Source: JBGTKH01 sp041744735
Lineage (GTDB): Bacteria > Planctomycetota > Planctomycetia > Pirellulales > Pirellulaceae
Assembly (NCBI GenBank): GCA_041744735.1
Contig: JBGTKH010000481.1
Location: 1 to 5,802 of the forward strand
Direction of reading: 5' to 3'
Length of the DNA stretch: 5,802 nucleotides
Positions 1-5,802 of the stretch are shown here, piece by piece. The notes under the pieces were generated by a model. It was given only the letters and a program-made list of their open reading frames with translations, did no database searches and was not told where the DNA came from. How positions within the stretch are numbered: position 1 is the stretch's first letter; each line of letters begins with the position of its first letter. The position numbers and the translations under genes are program-made.

Positions 1-1
1 C

Positions 2-61
2 CCCCCCCCCCACCCCGTTCCCGCCCGCCGGCAAGCGACGGGCAGCAAGGAGGCGGCGTAA
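2..61 (+). CDS. Possible 3' end of an upstream gene (partial)
   Basis: The frame starting at base 2 is open from the window edge to a TAA at 59-61, which overlaps the next gene's ATG as TAATG. It would encode a short tail of about 19 residues, beginning with prolines and ending in Ser-Lys-Glu-Ala-Ala. A TAATG junction is a common form of translational coupling in operons, and a Pro-rich disordered C-terminus is plausible. However, the other two forward frames are also open over these 60 bases, so openness proves little. No function can be given. Confidence 0.25.
   Translation, partial: PPPHPVPARRQATGSKEAA
47..53 (+). promoter_or_regulatory. Strong Shine-Dalgarno for the TolC-like gene
   Basis: AAGGAGG lies 7 nt before the ATG at 61. 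It is a near-perfect complement to the 16S rRNA 3' end at ideal spacing. It decides the start of the following gene, whose frame is otherwise open back to the window edge. No promoter can be recognised in the 60 bases available upstream, so the gene may be transcribed from further upstream. Confidence 0.8.
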
Positions 62-3000
62 TGACACATTTCTGTCAGCCAACGGCGCGGCATGTCTGCT
101 GCCTTGCGGTGCTGGCCGCGATGCTGTTCGGCTCGGGCTGCAATCGCGCGTTCTACCGCCGCAAAGCCGACGCCCAGGCCTACGCGCTGCTGCGCGAAAA
201 AGCGACACACCCGCACTGGCCGCTGGAGCGCGTGTCGATCGACGTCGACCCGCGTTCCCGCATGTACGACCCCTTCAACCCCGACCGCCCCCCCATGCCG
301 CCCGACGATCCGGTCTCGCATCAATTCATGCACTACGTCGACGGCAAAAAAGGCTACCCCCGCTGGCACGCCAACGGCGACACGCCATTCGTTGAAAACC
401 CACATTGGAAGGAGTATCTGCCGTTGGACGATGACGGCGTGTTGACGTTGGACTCCTCAGACTCCGTGCGAATGGCACTAACCCATTCGCCGGACTATCA
501 AAGCCAGTTTGAAACACTGTATCTCTCGGCGCTGGACGTGAGCACGGAACGTTTCCGCTTCGATAAGCAGTTCTTCGGTGGATACAGTTCGTTTTTCAAT
601 GCCGACGGGCCCGCGCGGCGCGGTGGAGGCGGCGAGTCCAAGAGCGTGCTCGCATTGAACACGTTTAACGCCGGACAGCGAGTTGGAACCGCGGGAGCTC
701 AGACGGGCAGTGCATCGGGAAGGAATGCTATCACGATGCAAAAGGCATTTACAACAGGTGGCGATTTCGTGGTTGGATTCGCTAACTCGCTGGTGTGGGA
801 TTTCTCGAGTCCAGACAATTTCACCCCGACGACAGTGCTGGACTTTGCCCTGGTGCAGCCACTGTTGCGACAAGCCGGGCGCGACCGCATCTTGGAAACG
901 TTGACGATCGCGGAACGCACGCTGCTGGCCAACGTACGGCAGATCGAACGATATCGCCGCGGATTTTACGTGCAAATCATGACCGGGCGCAATGCCGGTC
1001 AAGGGCCGTCGCGGCGCGGTGGCTTCTTTGGTGCTTCCGGTTTGGAGGGTTTCACGGGCGTTGGTGGCGGCGGCTTCGGCCGTGTCGGTGGAGGTGGTGG
1101 TGGAGGTGGCGGCGACGGATTCGGCGGCGGCGGGGCCGGGGCCGGACAGGCCGGCGGCTACATCGGGCTGCTGCAAATCCAACAGGACATCCGCAATCAG
1201 CAAGCCAACATCGCCGGACTGCGAAACAATCTCACGCAACTTCGCGAGTCGCTCAAGGAGAGCCTGCTCAAGATTCCCGATAATCCCGAGGACATCTTGC
1301 GACAGCGGCTGCAGATCGCTCAAGCGCAGCAGGCCTTGTACAACGCGGAAAGCCGGCTACTCAATCGCCAAAACGATTACCAAGCGACGCTGGACACCTT
1401 TAAAACCACGCTCGGGCTGCCGCCGAAGTTGTGCGTGAAGATCGAAGACCCGATGCTCGACCAGTTCAATTTGTTGGACACGGAAATCGTGCCCGTGCAG
1501 AACATGGTCACCGACTTGCGCGAGCGAATCGGGCAATTGAATGAAGAGATATTGGCCGCCGTCGAGTTCGAGGATGTCAACAACCTGCCTCAACCGAAGC
1601 TGACATGGACTAGCGAACTCGACGCGCGCCTGCGACGGCTGCGCGACGAGGTCGTGCGGATTCAATCGATCCGCGATCAGTTGAGCACGGCGAACATCCC
1701 GCGGGCGCAAGAGGACATTGATCGGTTCAAGCAAGTCTTGCCGCGGCGCCGCGAACAGTTGGTCCGACTTGGCGAAAAGTACCAGGGCGAACTCGATCGT
1801 CTGGCAGCCCTCGAAATCGCCTGCCAGCGCAAACTGACCGTGGATATCGATCCGCTCGTCTTTGACGTAAAACGTTTGGCGACGCTACCGAAGCAACTGG
1901 AGGACGAACACGCACGTCTGGCCACGCAGTTCAAAAGTTATCGCCAGCCGCTTGAAGATCTGAAGAAGTACCTGGATGATCTGCTTGCAGCGACTGACAA
2001 ACCAGCGCCACCAGATTTGTACAAAGAACTGGAAACCAAAGTCATCTTCGCGGTTCCCGGGATCCTGACACAACTTTCCTCCGATGTGCTCGACCTGTCC
2101 CTAGTGCAGGCCCGGGCTCGAACGGACAGTGTCGAGTTGGAGGAAGTCGACCTGCAAATGGACACGGCATTCGAGATCGCTCGGCGATATCGCCGCGATT
2201 GGATGAACACTCAGGCCAGCCTAGTGGACGCTTGGAGATTGATCGAATTCAACGCCGACAATTTGGAGAGCACGGTAAATGTTGTGTTCAGTGGGGACAT
2301 GAGCAACGCCGGGAATAATCCGTTTCGCTTGCGTAGCGCGACGGGCCAGTTGCGCGCCGGGCTGCAATTTGATGCGCCCTTTGTGCGGCTCCAGGAGCGC
2401 AACACGTACCGGCAAGCGCTAATCGAGTACCAGCAGGCCCGGCGCACCTACTATCGCTTCGTCGACGGTGTTTCATTGGGATTGCGAGGCACGTTGCGCA
2501 CAATCGACGTGAATCAACTGAACTTTGAAGAGCGGCGGCTAGCGGTGTTGGGGGCCATCGACCAGATTGTGCTGAACGACGAAATTGCGCGGCTGCGCGA
2601 ACAGCGGGGCGAAGTGTCGGGCGTGACGGCGGCGCGCGACGCGGTGTCGGCGTTGACCGATCTGCTAACTGCTCAAAACGATTTTCTCAGTGTGTGGGTC
2701 AACTACGAAGTCCTGCGCCGCTTTTTGGACCTCGATTTGGGCACGATGCAATTGGACAGCGAGGGGCTTTGGATCGATCCAGGAAAAATTGGCCAGGATT
2801 ATGGGTCGCAACTGGAAGGGCAATTCCATGGTCAAGGCGTGGACTGCATGCCCGACCTATTCATGTCTCCGGGCGACACGCCCGAACAGCTTCCGCCGGG
2901 ACGAACGACGCCGGACAGCGAAGAATTGCCGCCTGGCAAGCTGCCGTCGTATGAAAGTGGCCTGCGGCAAGCCTCGTGGCAGCAAAGTCTGCCCAAGACC

Positions 3001-3108
3001 AAATCGAGTTCACCTCCGCCAAGCCCGGAAGGCCGCTCGCGTCCCAAAATTGTGCGGATATCTCCATCCGCGCCTGCGGAAGGCCGTGCCGACGCGGGCA
3101 CTCGTTGA
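61..3108 (+). CDS. Oversized TolC/OprM-family outer-membrane efflux lipoprotein
   Basis: This is probably the outer-membrane duct of a tripartite exporter. Residues 1-26 are a signal peptide with a hydrophobic core (LAVLAAMLF), followed by a lipobox-like GSGC with Cys27 as the likely lipidation site, as in OprM-type relatives. An Arg/Asp/Pro-rich block (28-120) precedes OEP repeat 1. That repeat has a helix from about 128, barrel strands around 165-185 and 226-270 ending in the family-typical FALVQPLLR (262-270), and helices to about 455 (TLGLPP). Repeat 2 spans about 698-895, with FDAPFVRLQERNTYRQA at 770-786 and a final helix at 857-890. Canonical TolC proteins have about 450-500 residues; this one has 1015. 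The excess is a Gly-rich insert (309-366), a charged coiled-coil-like insert (about 461-695) and a Pro/Ser-rich tail (about 930-1015). The strong Shine-Dalgarno plus the signal peptide fix the start. The OEP assignment is firm; the substrate is unknown. Confidence 0.9.
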   Translation: MTHFCQPTARHVCCLAVLAAMLFGSGCNRAFYRRKADAQAYALLREKATHPHWPLERVSIDVDPRSRMYDPFNPDRPPMPPDDPVSHQFMHYVDGKKGYPRWHANGDTPFVENPHWKEYLPLDDDGVLTLDSSDSVRMALTHSPDYQSQFETLYLSALDVSTERFRFDKQFFGGYSSFFNADGPARRGGGGESKSVLALNTFNAGQRVGTAGAQTGSASGRNAITMQKAFTTGGDFVVGFANSLVWDFSSPDNFTPTTVLDFALVQPLLRQAGRDRILETLTIAERTLLANVRQIERYRRGFYVQIMTGRNAGQGPSRRGGFFGASGLEGFTGVGGGGFGRVGGGGGGGGGDGFGGGGAGAGQAGGYIGLLQIQQDIRNQQANIAGLRNNLTQLRESLKESLLKIPDNPEDILRQRLQIAQAQQALYNAESRLLNRQNDYQATLDTFKTTLGLPPKLCVKIEDPMLDQFNLLDTEIVPVQNMVTDLRERIGQLNEEILAAVEFEDVNNLPQPKLTWTSELDARLRRLRDEVVRIQSIRDQLSTANIPRAQEDIDRFKQVLPRRREQLVRLGEKYQGELDRLAALEIACQRKLTVDIDPLVFDVKRLATLPKQLEDEHARLATQFKSYRQPLEDLKKYLDDLLAATDKPAPPDLYKELETKVIFAVPGILTQLSSDVLDLSLVQARARTDSVELEEVDLQMDTAFEIARRYRRDWMNTQASLVDAWRLIEFNADNLESTVNVVFSGDMSNAGNNPFRLRSATGQLRAGLQFDAPFVRLQERNTYRQALIEYQQARRTYYRFVDGVSLGLRGTLRTIDVNQLNFEERRLAVLGAIDQIVLNDEIARLREQRGEVSGVTAARDAVSALTDLLTAQNDFLSVWVNYEVLRRFLDLDLGTMQLDSEGLWIDPGKIGQDYGSQLEGQFHGQGVDCMPDLFMSPGDTPEQLPPGRTTPDSEELPPGKLPSYESGLRQASWQQSLPKTKSSSPPPSPEGRSRPKIVRISPSAPAEGRADAGTR
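1063..1140 (+). repeat. GGN-codon low-complexity tract inside the TolC-like gene
   Basis: These 26 codons (residues 335-360) are mostly GGT, GGC and GGA, including nine glycine codons in a row at 343-351. They are the core of a wider Gly-rich segment at residues 309-366, in which more than half the residues are glycine. The tract interrupts the helix that normally follows the first barrel hairpin of a TolC repeat. The reading frame is kept on both sides, so it is a real part of the protein and not a frameshift. The GGT/GGC repeats could vary in length between strains through replication slippage. Confidence 0.75.
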
Positions 3109-3137
3109 TAGGTTCGCGATGCATTCGGCGCGAAACC

Positions 3138-3154
3138 TGCCGCCAACGGCGGTG
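3138..3154 (+). terminator. Weak terminator-like hairpin after the TolC-like gene
   Basis: CCGCC (3140-3144), loop AAC, GGCGG (3148-3152) forms a 5-bp GC stem that can be extended by two G-U pairs. It lies 29 nt after the stop codon at 3106-3108. The bases that follow are pyrimidine-rich (TGTTCCATTCTCTT) but contain no true T-run, so efficient intrinsic termination is doubtful. It could act as a partial terminator or as an mRNA 3'-end stabiliser. Chance is also possible in GC-rich DNA. Confidence 0.2.
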
Positions 3155-3164
3155 TTCCATTCTC

Positions 3165-3185
3165 TTGAATCGGCTCGCCATTCAA
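3165..3185. repeat. Intergenic inverted repeat TTGAAT-N9-ATTCAA
   Basis: There is a perfect 6-bp inverted repeat with a 9-bp spacer. It is AT-rich within GC-rich surroundings and sits about 50 bp upstream of the predicted -35 box at 3236. Two bases later comes the 8-bp palindrome CGGCGCCG (3188-3195). The position would suit a regulator-binding site, but 6-bp arms are short and no known operator is recognised. Only the repeat itself is seen; its function is inferred. Confidence 0.35.
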
Positions 3186-3235
3186 TCCGGCGCCGTCAGT
3201 TCGGACAAAGTGATGCAACCCCGAGCGCAAAGTGC

Positions 3236-3264
3236 GTGACAGTCAGGGCCTAGTTGGCTACAAT
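3236..3264 (+). promoter_or_regulatory. Predicted sigma70-like promoter for the adaptor-ATPase genes
   Basis: GTGACA (3236-3241, 5/6 match to the -35 consensus) is separated by exactly 17 bp from TACAAT (3259-3264, 5/6 match to the -10 consensus). Transcription would begin near 3271 and leave a leader of about 80 nt before the ATG at 3353. If real, the promoter places the upstream in-frame ATG at 3263 inside the -10 box, so that codon could not be the start on this transcript. It would also let the adaptor and ATPase be expressed apart from the TolC-like gene. The evidence is sequence match and spacing only. Confidence 0.5.
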
Positions 3265-3342
3265 GAAGGCCGACACCTGGGTACAACTTGATTGGGCGAA
3301 CCGCGAAGACCCATTTCACCAACATCCCACCTCAGTTCATGC

Positions 3343-3347
3343 GAGGA
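3343..3347 (+). promoter_or_regulatory. Shine-Dalgarno deciding the adaptor start
   Basis: GAGGA lies 5 nt before the ATG at 3353. The two other in-frame candidates, TTG at 3254 and ATG at 3263, have no comparable purine motif at the right distance. CCTC at 3330-3333 could pair with GAGG across a 9-nt loop, but a 4-bp stem is too weak to claim as a regulatory switch. Confidence 0.55.
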
Positions 3348-3352
3348 CCTTG

Positions 3353-5191
3353 ATGGCGCCCGACTCGCAACGATTCTGGAATTACAGACATTACCGCTTA
3401 CGGCCGCGTGCCGGATCCACGGCAACCTACGTTGTCGTTGGCCTCGTGATCGTGGCCGTACTGATCGGCGCGGCGTGGTATTTCCTGCGGCCGGCGGATA
3501 CGGCGGACAAAGACGCGCCGCTATTGAGCCCCGTCTCGCGCGGCCCGTTCGACCACATCGCACAGGAACAGGGCGAGGTGGAAAGTAGCAACAGCGTCGA
3601 GATTCGCTGCGAGGTCAAGGCCCGCACCGGCACCGGCACCGCGATCTTGGAGGTCGTGCCGGAAGGAACGCACGTCGACAAGGGCGAAATATTGGTGAAG
3701 CTGGACTCGTCGGGCTTCGACCAGGATCGCGTTCAGCAGCAGATCATGTGCAACACCAGCGAAGCCATCATGATCCAGGCCCAGAACACGTACGAGGCCG
3801 CGCTGATTGCGCTGAAAGAATACCTCGAAGGGACGTTTGTGCAGGAAGAGCAGTTGATCCTGAGCGAGAACTTCATCGCCGAGGATGCTCTGAAGCGTGC
3901 CCAATTGAATCTCGAATCGGGCCGGCGGCTGGCCGCCAAGGGGCTGGTCAACGCGCTGCAATTGGAAGCCGACCAATTCGCCCTCGACAAAGCCCGCAAC
4001 GAATTGGCCGTTGCGCAAACCAAGCTCGACATTTTGCGCAAGTACACGCGCGAAAAGATGCTCAAGCAGTTCGACAGCGACATCAAGACCGCCAACGCTA
4101 AATGGAAGGCCGAGCAGAGCAGCTATCAACTTGAGCTCGACAAGCTGAAAACGATCGAGGAGCAGATCGAACGCTGTGTGCTCCGCGCGCCGCAGGCGGG
4201 CCAAGTGGTGTTCGCCAACATCGTCAGCAGCCGCGGCGGCAGCGCCGAGTTTGTCGTCGAGCCGGGGGCGATTGTCCGCGAAAAACAAGTCATCATTCGC
4301 TTGCCTGACCCGCAACAGATGCAAGTGAAGGCAAAAATCAACGAGTCGCGCATCACGTTGGTCAAACCGGGAATGCCGGTCGCCATTCGGCTGGATGCTT
4401 TTGGCGACCAAACGCTCCGGGGTGAAGTCGTCCGCGTCAATCAATATGCCGAACCGAACAGTTTCTTCAGCTCGAACGTTAAGGAATATGCGACCTTCAT
4501 CAAAATTTTCGACCCGCCACCCCAGATTCGGCCGGGTCTCACCGCGGAAGTGCGGATCTACGTCCAGCAACTGCCCGACGCGCTGCAAATCCCCGTGCAA
4601 GCGATCTACGATTACAAAGGTCACACGTTTTCACTGGTCAAGAAAGGCGAAGGTTGGGAGACGCGCGAGATCAAGATCGGCTCGAGCAACGACAAGACCG
4701 TCACCGTCTTGTCCGGCCTGGACGAAAACGAACAAGTGGTGCTGAATCCGCGGCGGCATTCGGACAAGTTCGTGTTGCCGGACCTGCCGGACTCGAGAAC
4801 GATTGAATCGATCGCCGTCACGGGCCAGCCGCCGCGCGATTTATCGACGGGAACCAGTTCGGACGCTGGAGTTGGCAACCTCGGGCTCACGGACGCCGTA
4901 GCTCAACAACCAAGTGGACCATCAGGTGTGCCCGGCGCACCGGGCGCAGGCAATGGCCCGCCCGATCCGGCCGCGGTCGCTGGCTTCATGCTCCAGCGTT
5001 ACGACACGGACGGCGATGGCCGGTTGTCGCAGGAAGAAGTCAATCAACTTCCCGACGATCGCCGCGGTGATATCATGGCCGCCGACGCGAATGGCGACGG
5101 CACGGTCGATATGGACGAGTTGATGTCGTCGATTTCTCAGCGCATGCAGTCCGCCGGCGCGGGGCCGGTGCCCACGGGGGGCGGCGAATGA
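3353..5191 (+). CDS. HlyD/MacA-type periplasmic adaptor with C-terminal EF-hand pair
   Basis: This is a membrane-fusion (adaptor) subunit that would bridge the inner-membrane ABC transporter and the TolC-like duct. Residue numbers count from ATG 3353. A short basic N-terminus precedes a membrane anchor at 24-45. The first lipoyl half-motif is at about 82-118 and ends VDKGEILVKLD. A coiled-coil hairpin spans about 124-272. The second lipoyl half is at about 276-318, with the typical LRAPQAGQV. A beta-barrel domain follows at about 323-405 (VKPGMPVAIRLDA, RPGLTAEVRI), then a membrane-proximal domain at about 408-466 (IPVQAIYDYKGHTFSLV). A Gly/Pro-rich linker (517-539) leads to two perfect EF-hand loops at 551-562 and 578-589, which are not part of standard MacA or HlyD. 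The ATG at 3353 is preferred for its Shine-Dalgarno and the upstream promoter. Starting at 3263 would add 30 residues and at TTG 3254 would add 33. The stop overlaps the next start. The family call is firm; the role of the EF-hands is unknown. Confidence 0.88.
   Translation: MAPDSQRFWNYRHYRLRPRAGSTATYVVVGLVIVAVLIGAAWYFLRPADTADKDAPLLSPVSRGPFDHIAQEQGEVESSNSVEIRCEVKARTGTGTAILEVVPEGTHVDKGEILVKLDSSGFDQDRVQQQIMCNTSEAIMIQAQNTYEAALIALKEYLEGTFVQEEQLILSENFIAEDALKRAQLNLESGRRLAAKGLVNALQLEADQFALDKARNELAVAQTKLDILRKYTREKMLKQFDSDIKTANAKWKAEQSSYQLELDKLKTIEEQIERCVLRAPQAGQVVFANIVSSRGGSAEFVVEPGAIVREKQVIIRLPDPQQMQVKAKINESRITLVKPGMPVAIRLDAFGDQTLRGEVVRVNQYAEPNSFFSSNVKEYATFIKIFDPPPQIRPGLTAEVRIYVQQLPDALQIPVQAIYDYKGHTFSLVKKGEGWETREIKIGSSNDKTVTVLSGLDENEQVVLNPRRHSDKFVLPDLPDSRTIESIAVTGQPPRDLSTGTSSDAGVGNLGLTDAVAQQPSGPSGVPGAPGAGNGPPDPAAVAGFMLQRYDTDGDGRLSQEEVNQLPDDRRGDIMAADANGDGTVDMDELMSSISQRMQSAGAGPVPTGGGE
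5003..5119 (+). other. Two EF-hand calcium-binding loops in the adaptor
   Basis: Loop 1 is D551-T-D553-G-D555-G556-R-L558-S-Q-E-E562. Loop 2 is D578-A-N580-G-D582-G583-T-V585-D-M-D-E589. Both have acidic or amide ligands at positions 1, 3 and 5, glycine at 6, an aliphatic residue at 8 and the bidentate Glu at 12, so calcium binding is very likely. Only 15 residues separate the loops, against about 24 in calmodulin-type pairs, so the pair is compact. It follows the membrane-proximal domain, so it should face the periplasm near the inner membrane. Confidence 0.85.
5176..5191 (+). promoter_or_regulatory. G-run ribosome site and ATGA stop-start overlap
   Basis: The adaptor stop TGA (5189-5191) overlaps the ATPase start ATG (5188-5190) as ATGA. 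A run of six G (5176-5181) sits 6 nt upstream and is a modest Shine-Dalgarno. The arrangement points to translational coupling, which would keep adaptor and ATPase output matched. Confidence 0.7.
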
Positions 5192-5802
5192 AACTGGCAG
5201 CTTCACTGAAAGTGCTGCGCAAGGACTATGTGCTCAAAGGCGAAACAGTCCACGCTCTGCGCGGCGTCAGCCTCGACGTGCCCGAAGGGGACTACGTGGC
5301 CATCATGGGCCCGTCGGGATCGGGCAAGAGCACGCTGCTGAATTTGCTCGGCTGTCTGGATAAGCCTACGGCCGGACAATTATTCCTCGGCGAGCTGGAC
5401 GTGGCGCAACTGAACGACGCGCAACTGTCTTTCGTCCGCGCGTCGCGCATCGGATTCGTCTTTCAGTCGTACAACCTGATCCAGCAATTGACCGTCGTGG
5501 AGAACATCGAAGTGCCACTGTATTATCAGGGACGCTTGGGTGCCGCCCAGCGCCGCCGTTGTCACGAACTGGCCGCCTTGGTCGGCCTGAGCGACCGGCT
5601 GAATCACCGACCCGCACAACTTTCCGGCGGCCAGCAACAGCGCGTGGCCATCGCCCGCAGTCTGGTGAACGACCCGTACTTTATCCTGGCCGATGAACCG
5701 ACCGGTAATCTCGATTCGCACACCGCCGAAGATATCCTGAACCTGTTCGACCGGCTGAATAAGAACGGCAAGACGATCATCCTGGTCACGCACGAAGACG
5801 AC
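5188..5802 (+). CDS. MacB/LolD-type ABC transporter ATPase (3' truncated by window)
   Basis: This is the cytoplasmic ATP-hydrolysing subunit of the exporter. All nucleotide-binding motifs are intact: A-loop Tyr14, Walker A GPSGSGKST (41-49), Q-loop Gln93, signature LSGGQQQR (145-152), Walker B FILADE (165-170), D-loop GNLD (173-176) and H-loop His202. LLNLLGCLDKPTAG after Walker A and FVFQSYNLI around the Q-loop are typical of the MacB/LolD/SalX group that powers mechanotransmission-type transporters. Codons run in frame to base 5802, so 205 residues are visible. A stand-alone ATPase of this group has roughly 220-250, so only the end is missing; alternatively a permease could be fused, as in E. 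coli MacB. The adaptor directly upstream and the TolC-like gene before it favour a MacAB-TolC-like pump over lipoprotein release (LolCDE). The substrate cannot be read from an ATPase. Confidence 0.92.
   Translation, partial: MKLAASLKVLRKDYVLKGETVHALRGVSLDVPEGDYVAIMGPSGSGKSTLLNLLGCLDKPTAGQLFLGELDVAQLNDAQLSFVRASRIGFVFQSYNLIQQLTVVENIEVPLYYQGRLGAAQRRRCHELAALVGLSDRLNHRPAQLSGGQQQRVAIARSLVNDPYFILADEPTGNLDSHTAEDILNLFDRLNKNGKTIILVTHEDD

Noticed and set aside
1..16. C-homopolymer at the window start as a phase-variation tract
   Set aside because: Eleven C followed by A and CCCC is cut by the window edge, and it can simply encode prolines. Its full length and context cannot be judged.
1..60. Upstream extension of the TolC-like protein, since its frame is open to the window edge
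   Set aside because: The extension would put a Pro/Gly-rich stretch in front of a clear lipoprotein signal peptide, and AAGGAGG sits at ideal spacing before the ATG at 61.
478..1323. A 281-codon open frame on the minus strand opposite the TolC-like gene
   Set aside because: It is codon-register antisense to a well-supported gene and contains the reverse complement of the glycine tract as a low-complexity Thr/Ala stretch. There is no independent evidence for it.
2690..3253. A 187-codon plus-strand open frame running from the end of the TolC-like gene to just before the adaptor
   Set aside because: It overlaps the TolC-like gene for most of its length in another frame. Its translation is Arg/Cys/Ser-rich with no domain, and it runs through the predicted -35 box.
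3521..4624. A 367-codon open frame on the minus strand opposite the adaptor gene
   Set aside because: It is in exact codon register with the adaptor gene, the usual shadow of GC-rich coding DNA. It lies wholly inside a gene with clear domains, and its translation shows no recognisable motif.
5188..5802. Assignment of the ATPase as LolD (lipoprotein release)
   Set aside because: The motifs are shared across the MacB/LolD/SalX group, but the adjacent HlyD-type adaptor and TolC-like gene fit a MacAB-TolC-like exporter better. LolCDE loci do not normally include these partners.

Overview
The window looks like a chromosomal piece from a planctomycete, most likely of the Pirellulales type. This is inferred from its GC-rich codon use, from the Arg/Asp/Pro-rich N-terminal block behind the lipoprotein cysteine of the first gene, and from C-terminal EF-hands on an envelope protein. 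No ribosomal or marker gene is present, so the assignment rests on protein style only.

Layout, all on the + strand. Positions 1-60 are a C-rich leader, possibly the 3' end of an upstream gene, ending in a strong Shine-Dalgarno. Positions 61-3108 encode a very large (1015 aa) TolC/OprM-type outer-membrane efflux lipoprotein. Positions 3109-3352 are a 244-bp intergenic stretch with two small inverted repeats and a good sigma70-like promoter (GTGACA, 17 bp, TACAAT). Positions 3353-5191 encode a membrane-anchored HlyD/MacA-type periplasmic adaptor (612 aa from the preferred start) ending in two perfect EF-hand loops. Positions 5188-5802 encode the first 205 residues of a MacB/LolD-type ABC ATPase, overlapping the adaptor stop by ATGA and cut by the window edge. 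No RNA gene, insertion sequence or CRISPR array was seen.

Together the three genes form a MacAB-TolC-like tripartite export system: outer-membrane duct, periplasmic adaptor and cytoplasmic motor. An FtsX/MacB-like permease is expected just downstream but lies outside the window. The substrate cannot be told from the sequence.

The unusual content lies in the accessory parts of otherwise familiar proteins. The TolC homologue carries a glycine-rich insert of about 58 residues, a charged coiled-coil-like insert of about 230 residues between its two structural repeats, and a Pro/Ser-rich tail. The adaptor carries a probable calcium-binding module on a Gly/Pro linker. These may adapt the pump to the planctomycete envelope or tie it to calcium, but both ideas are inference.
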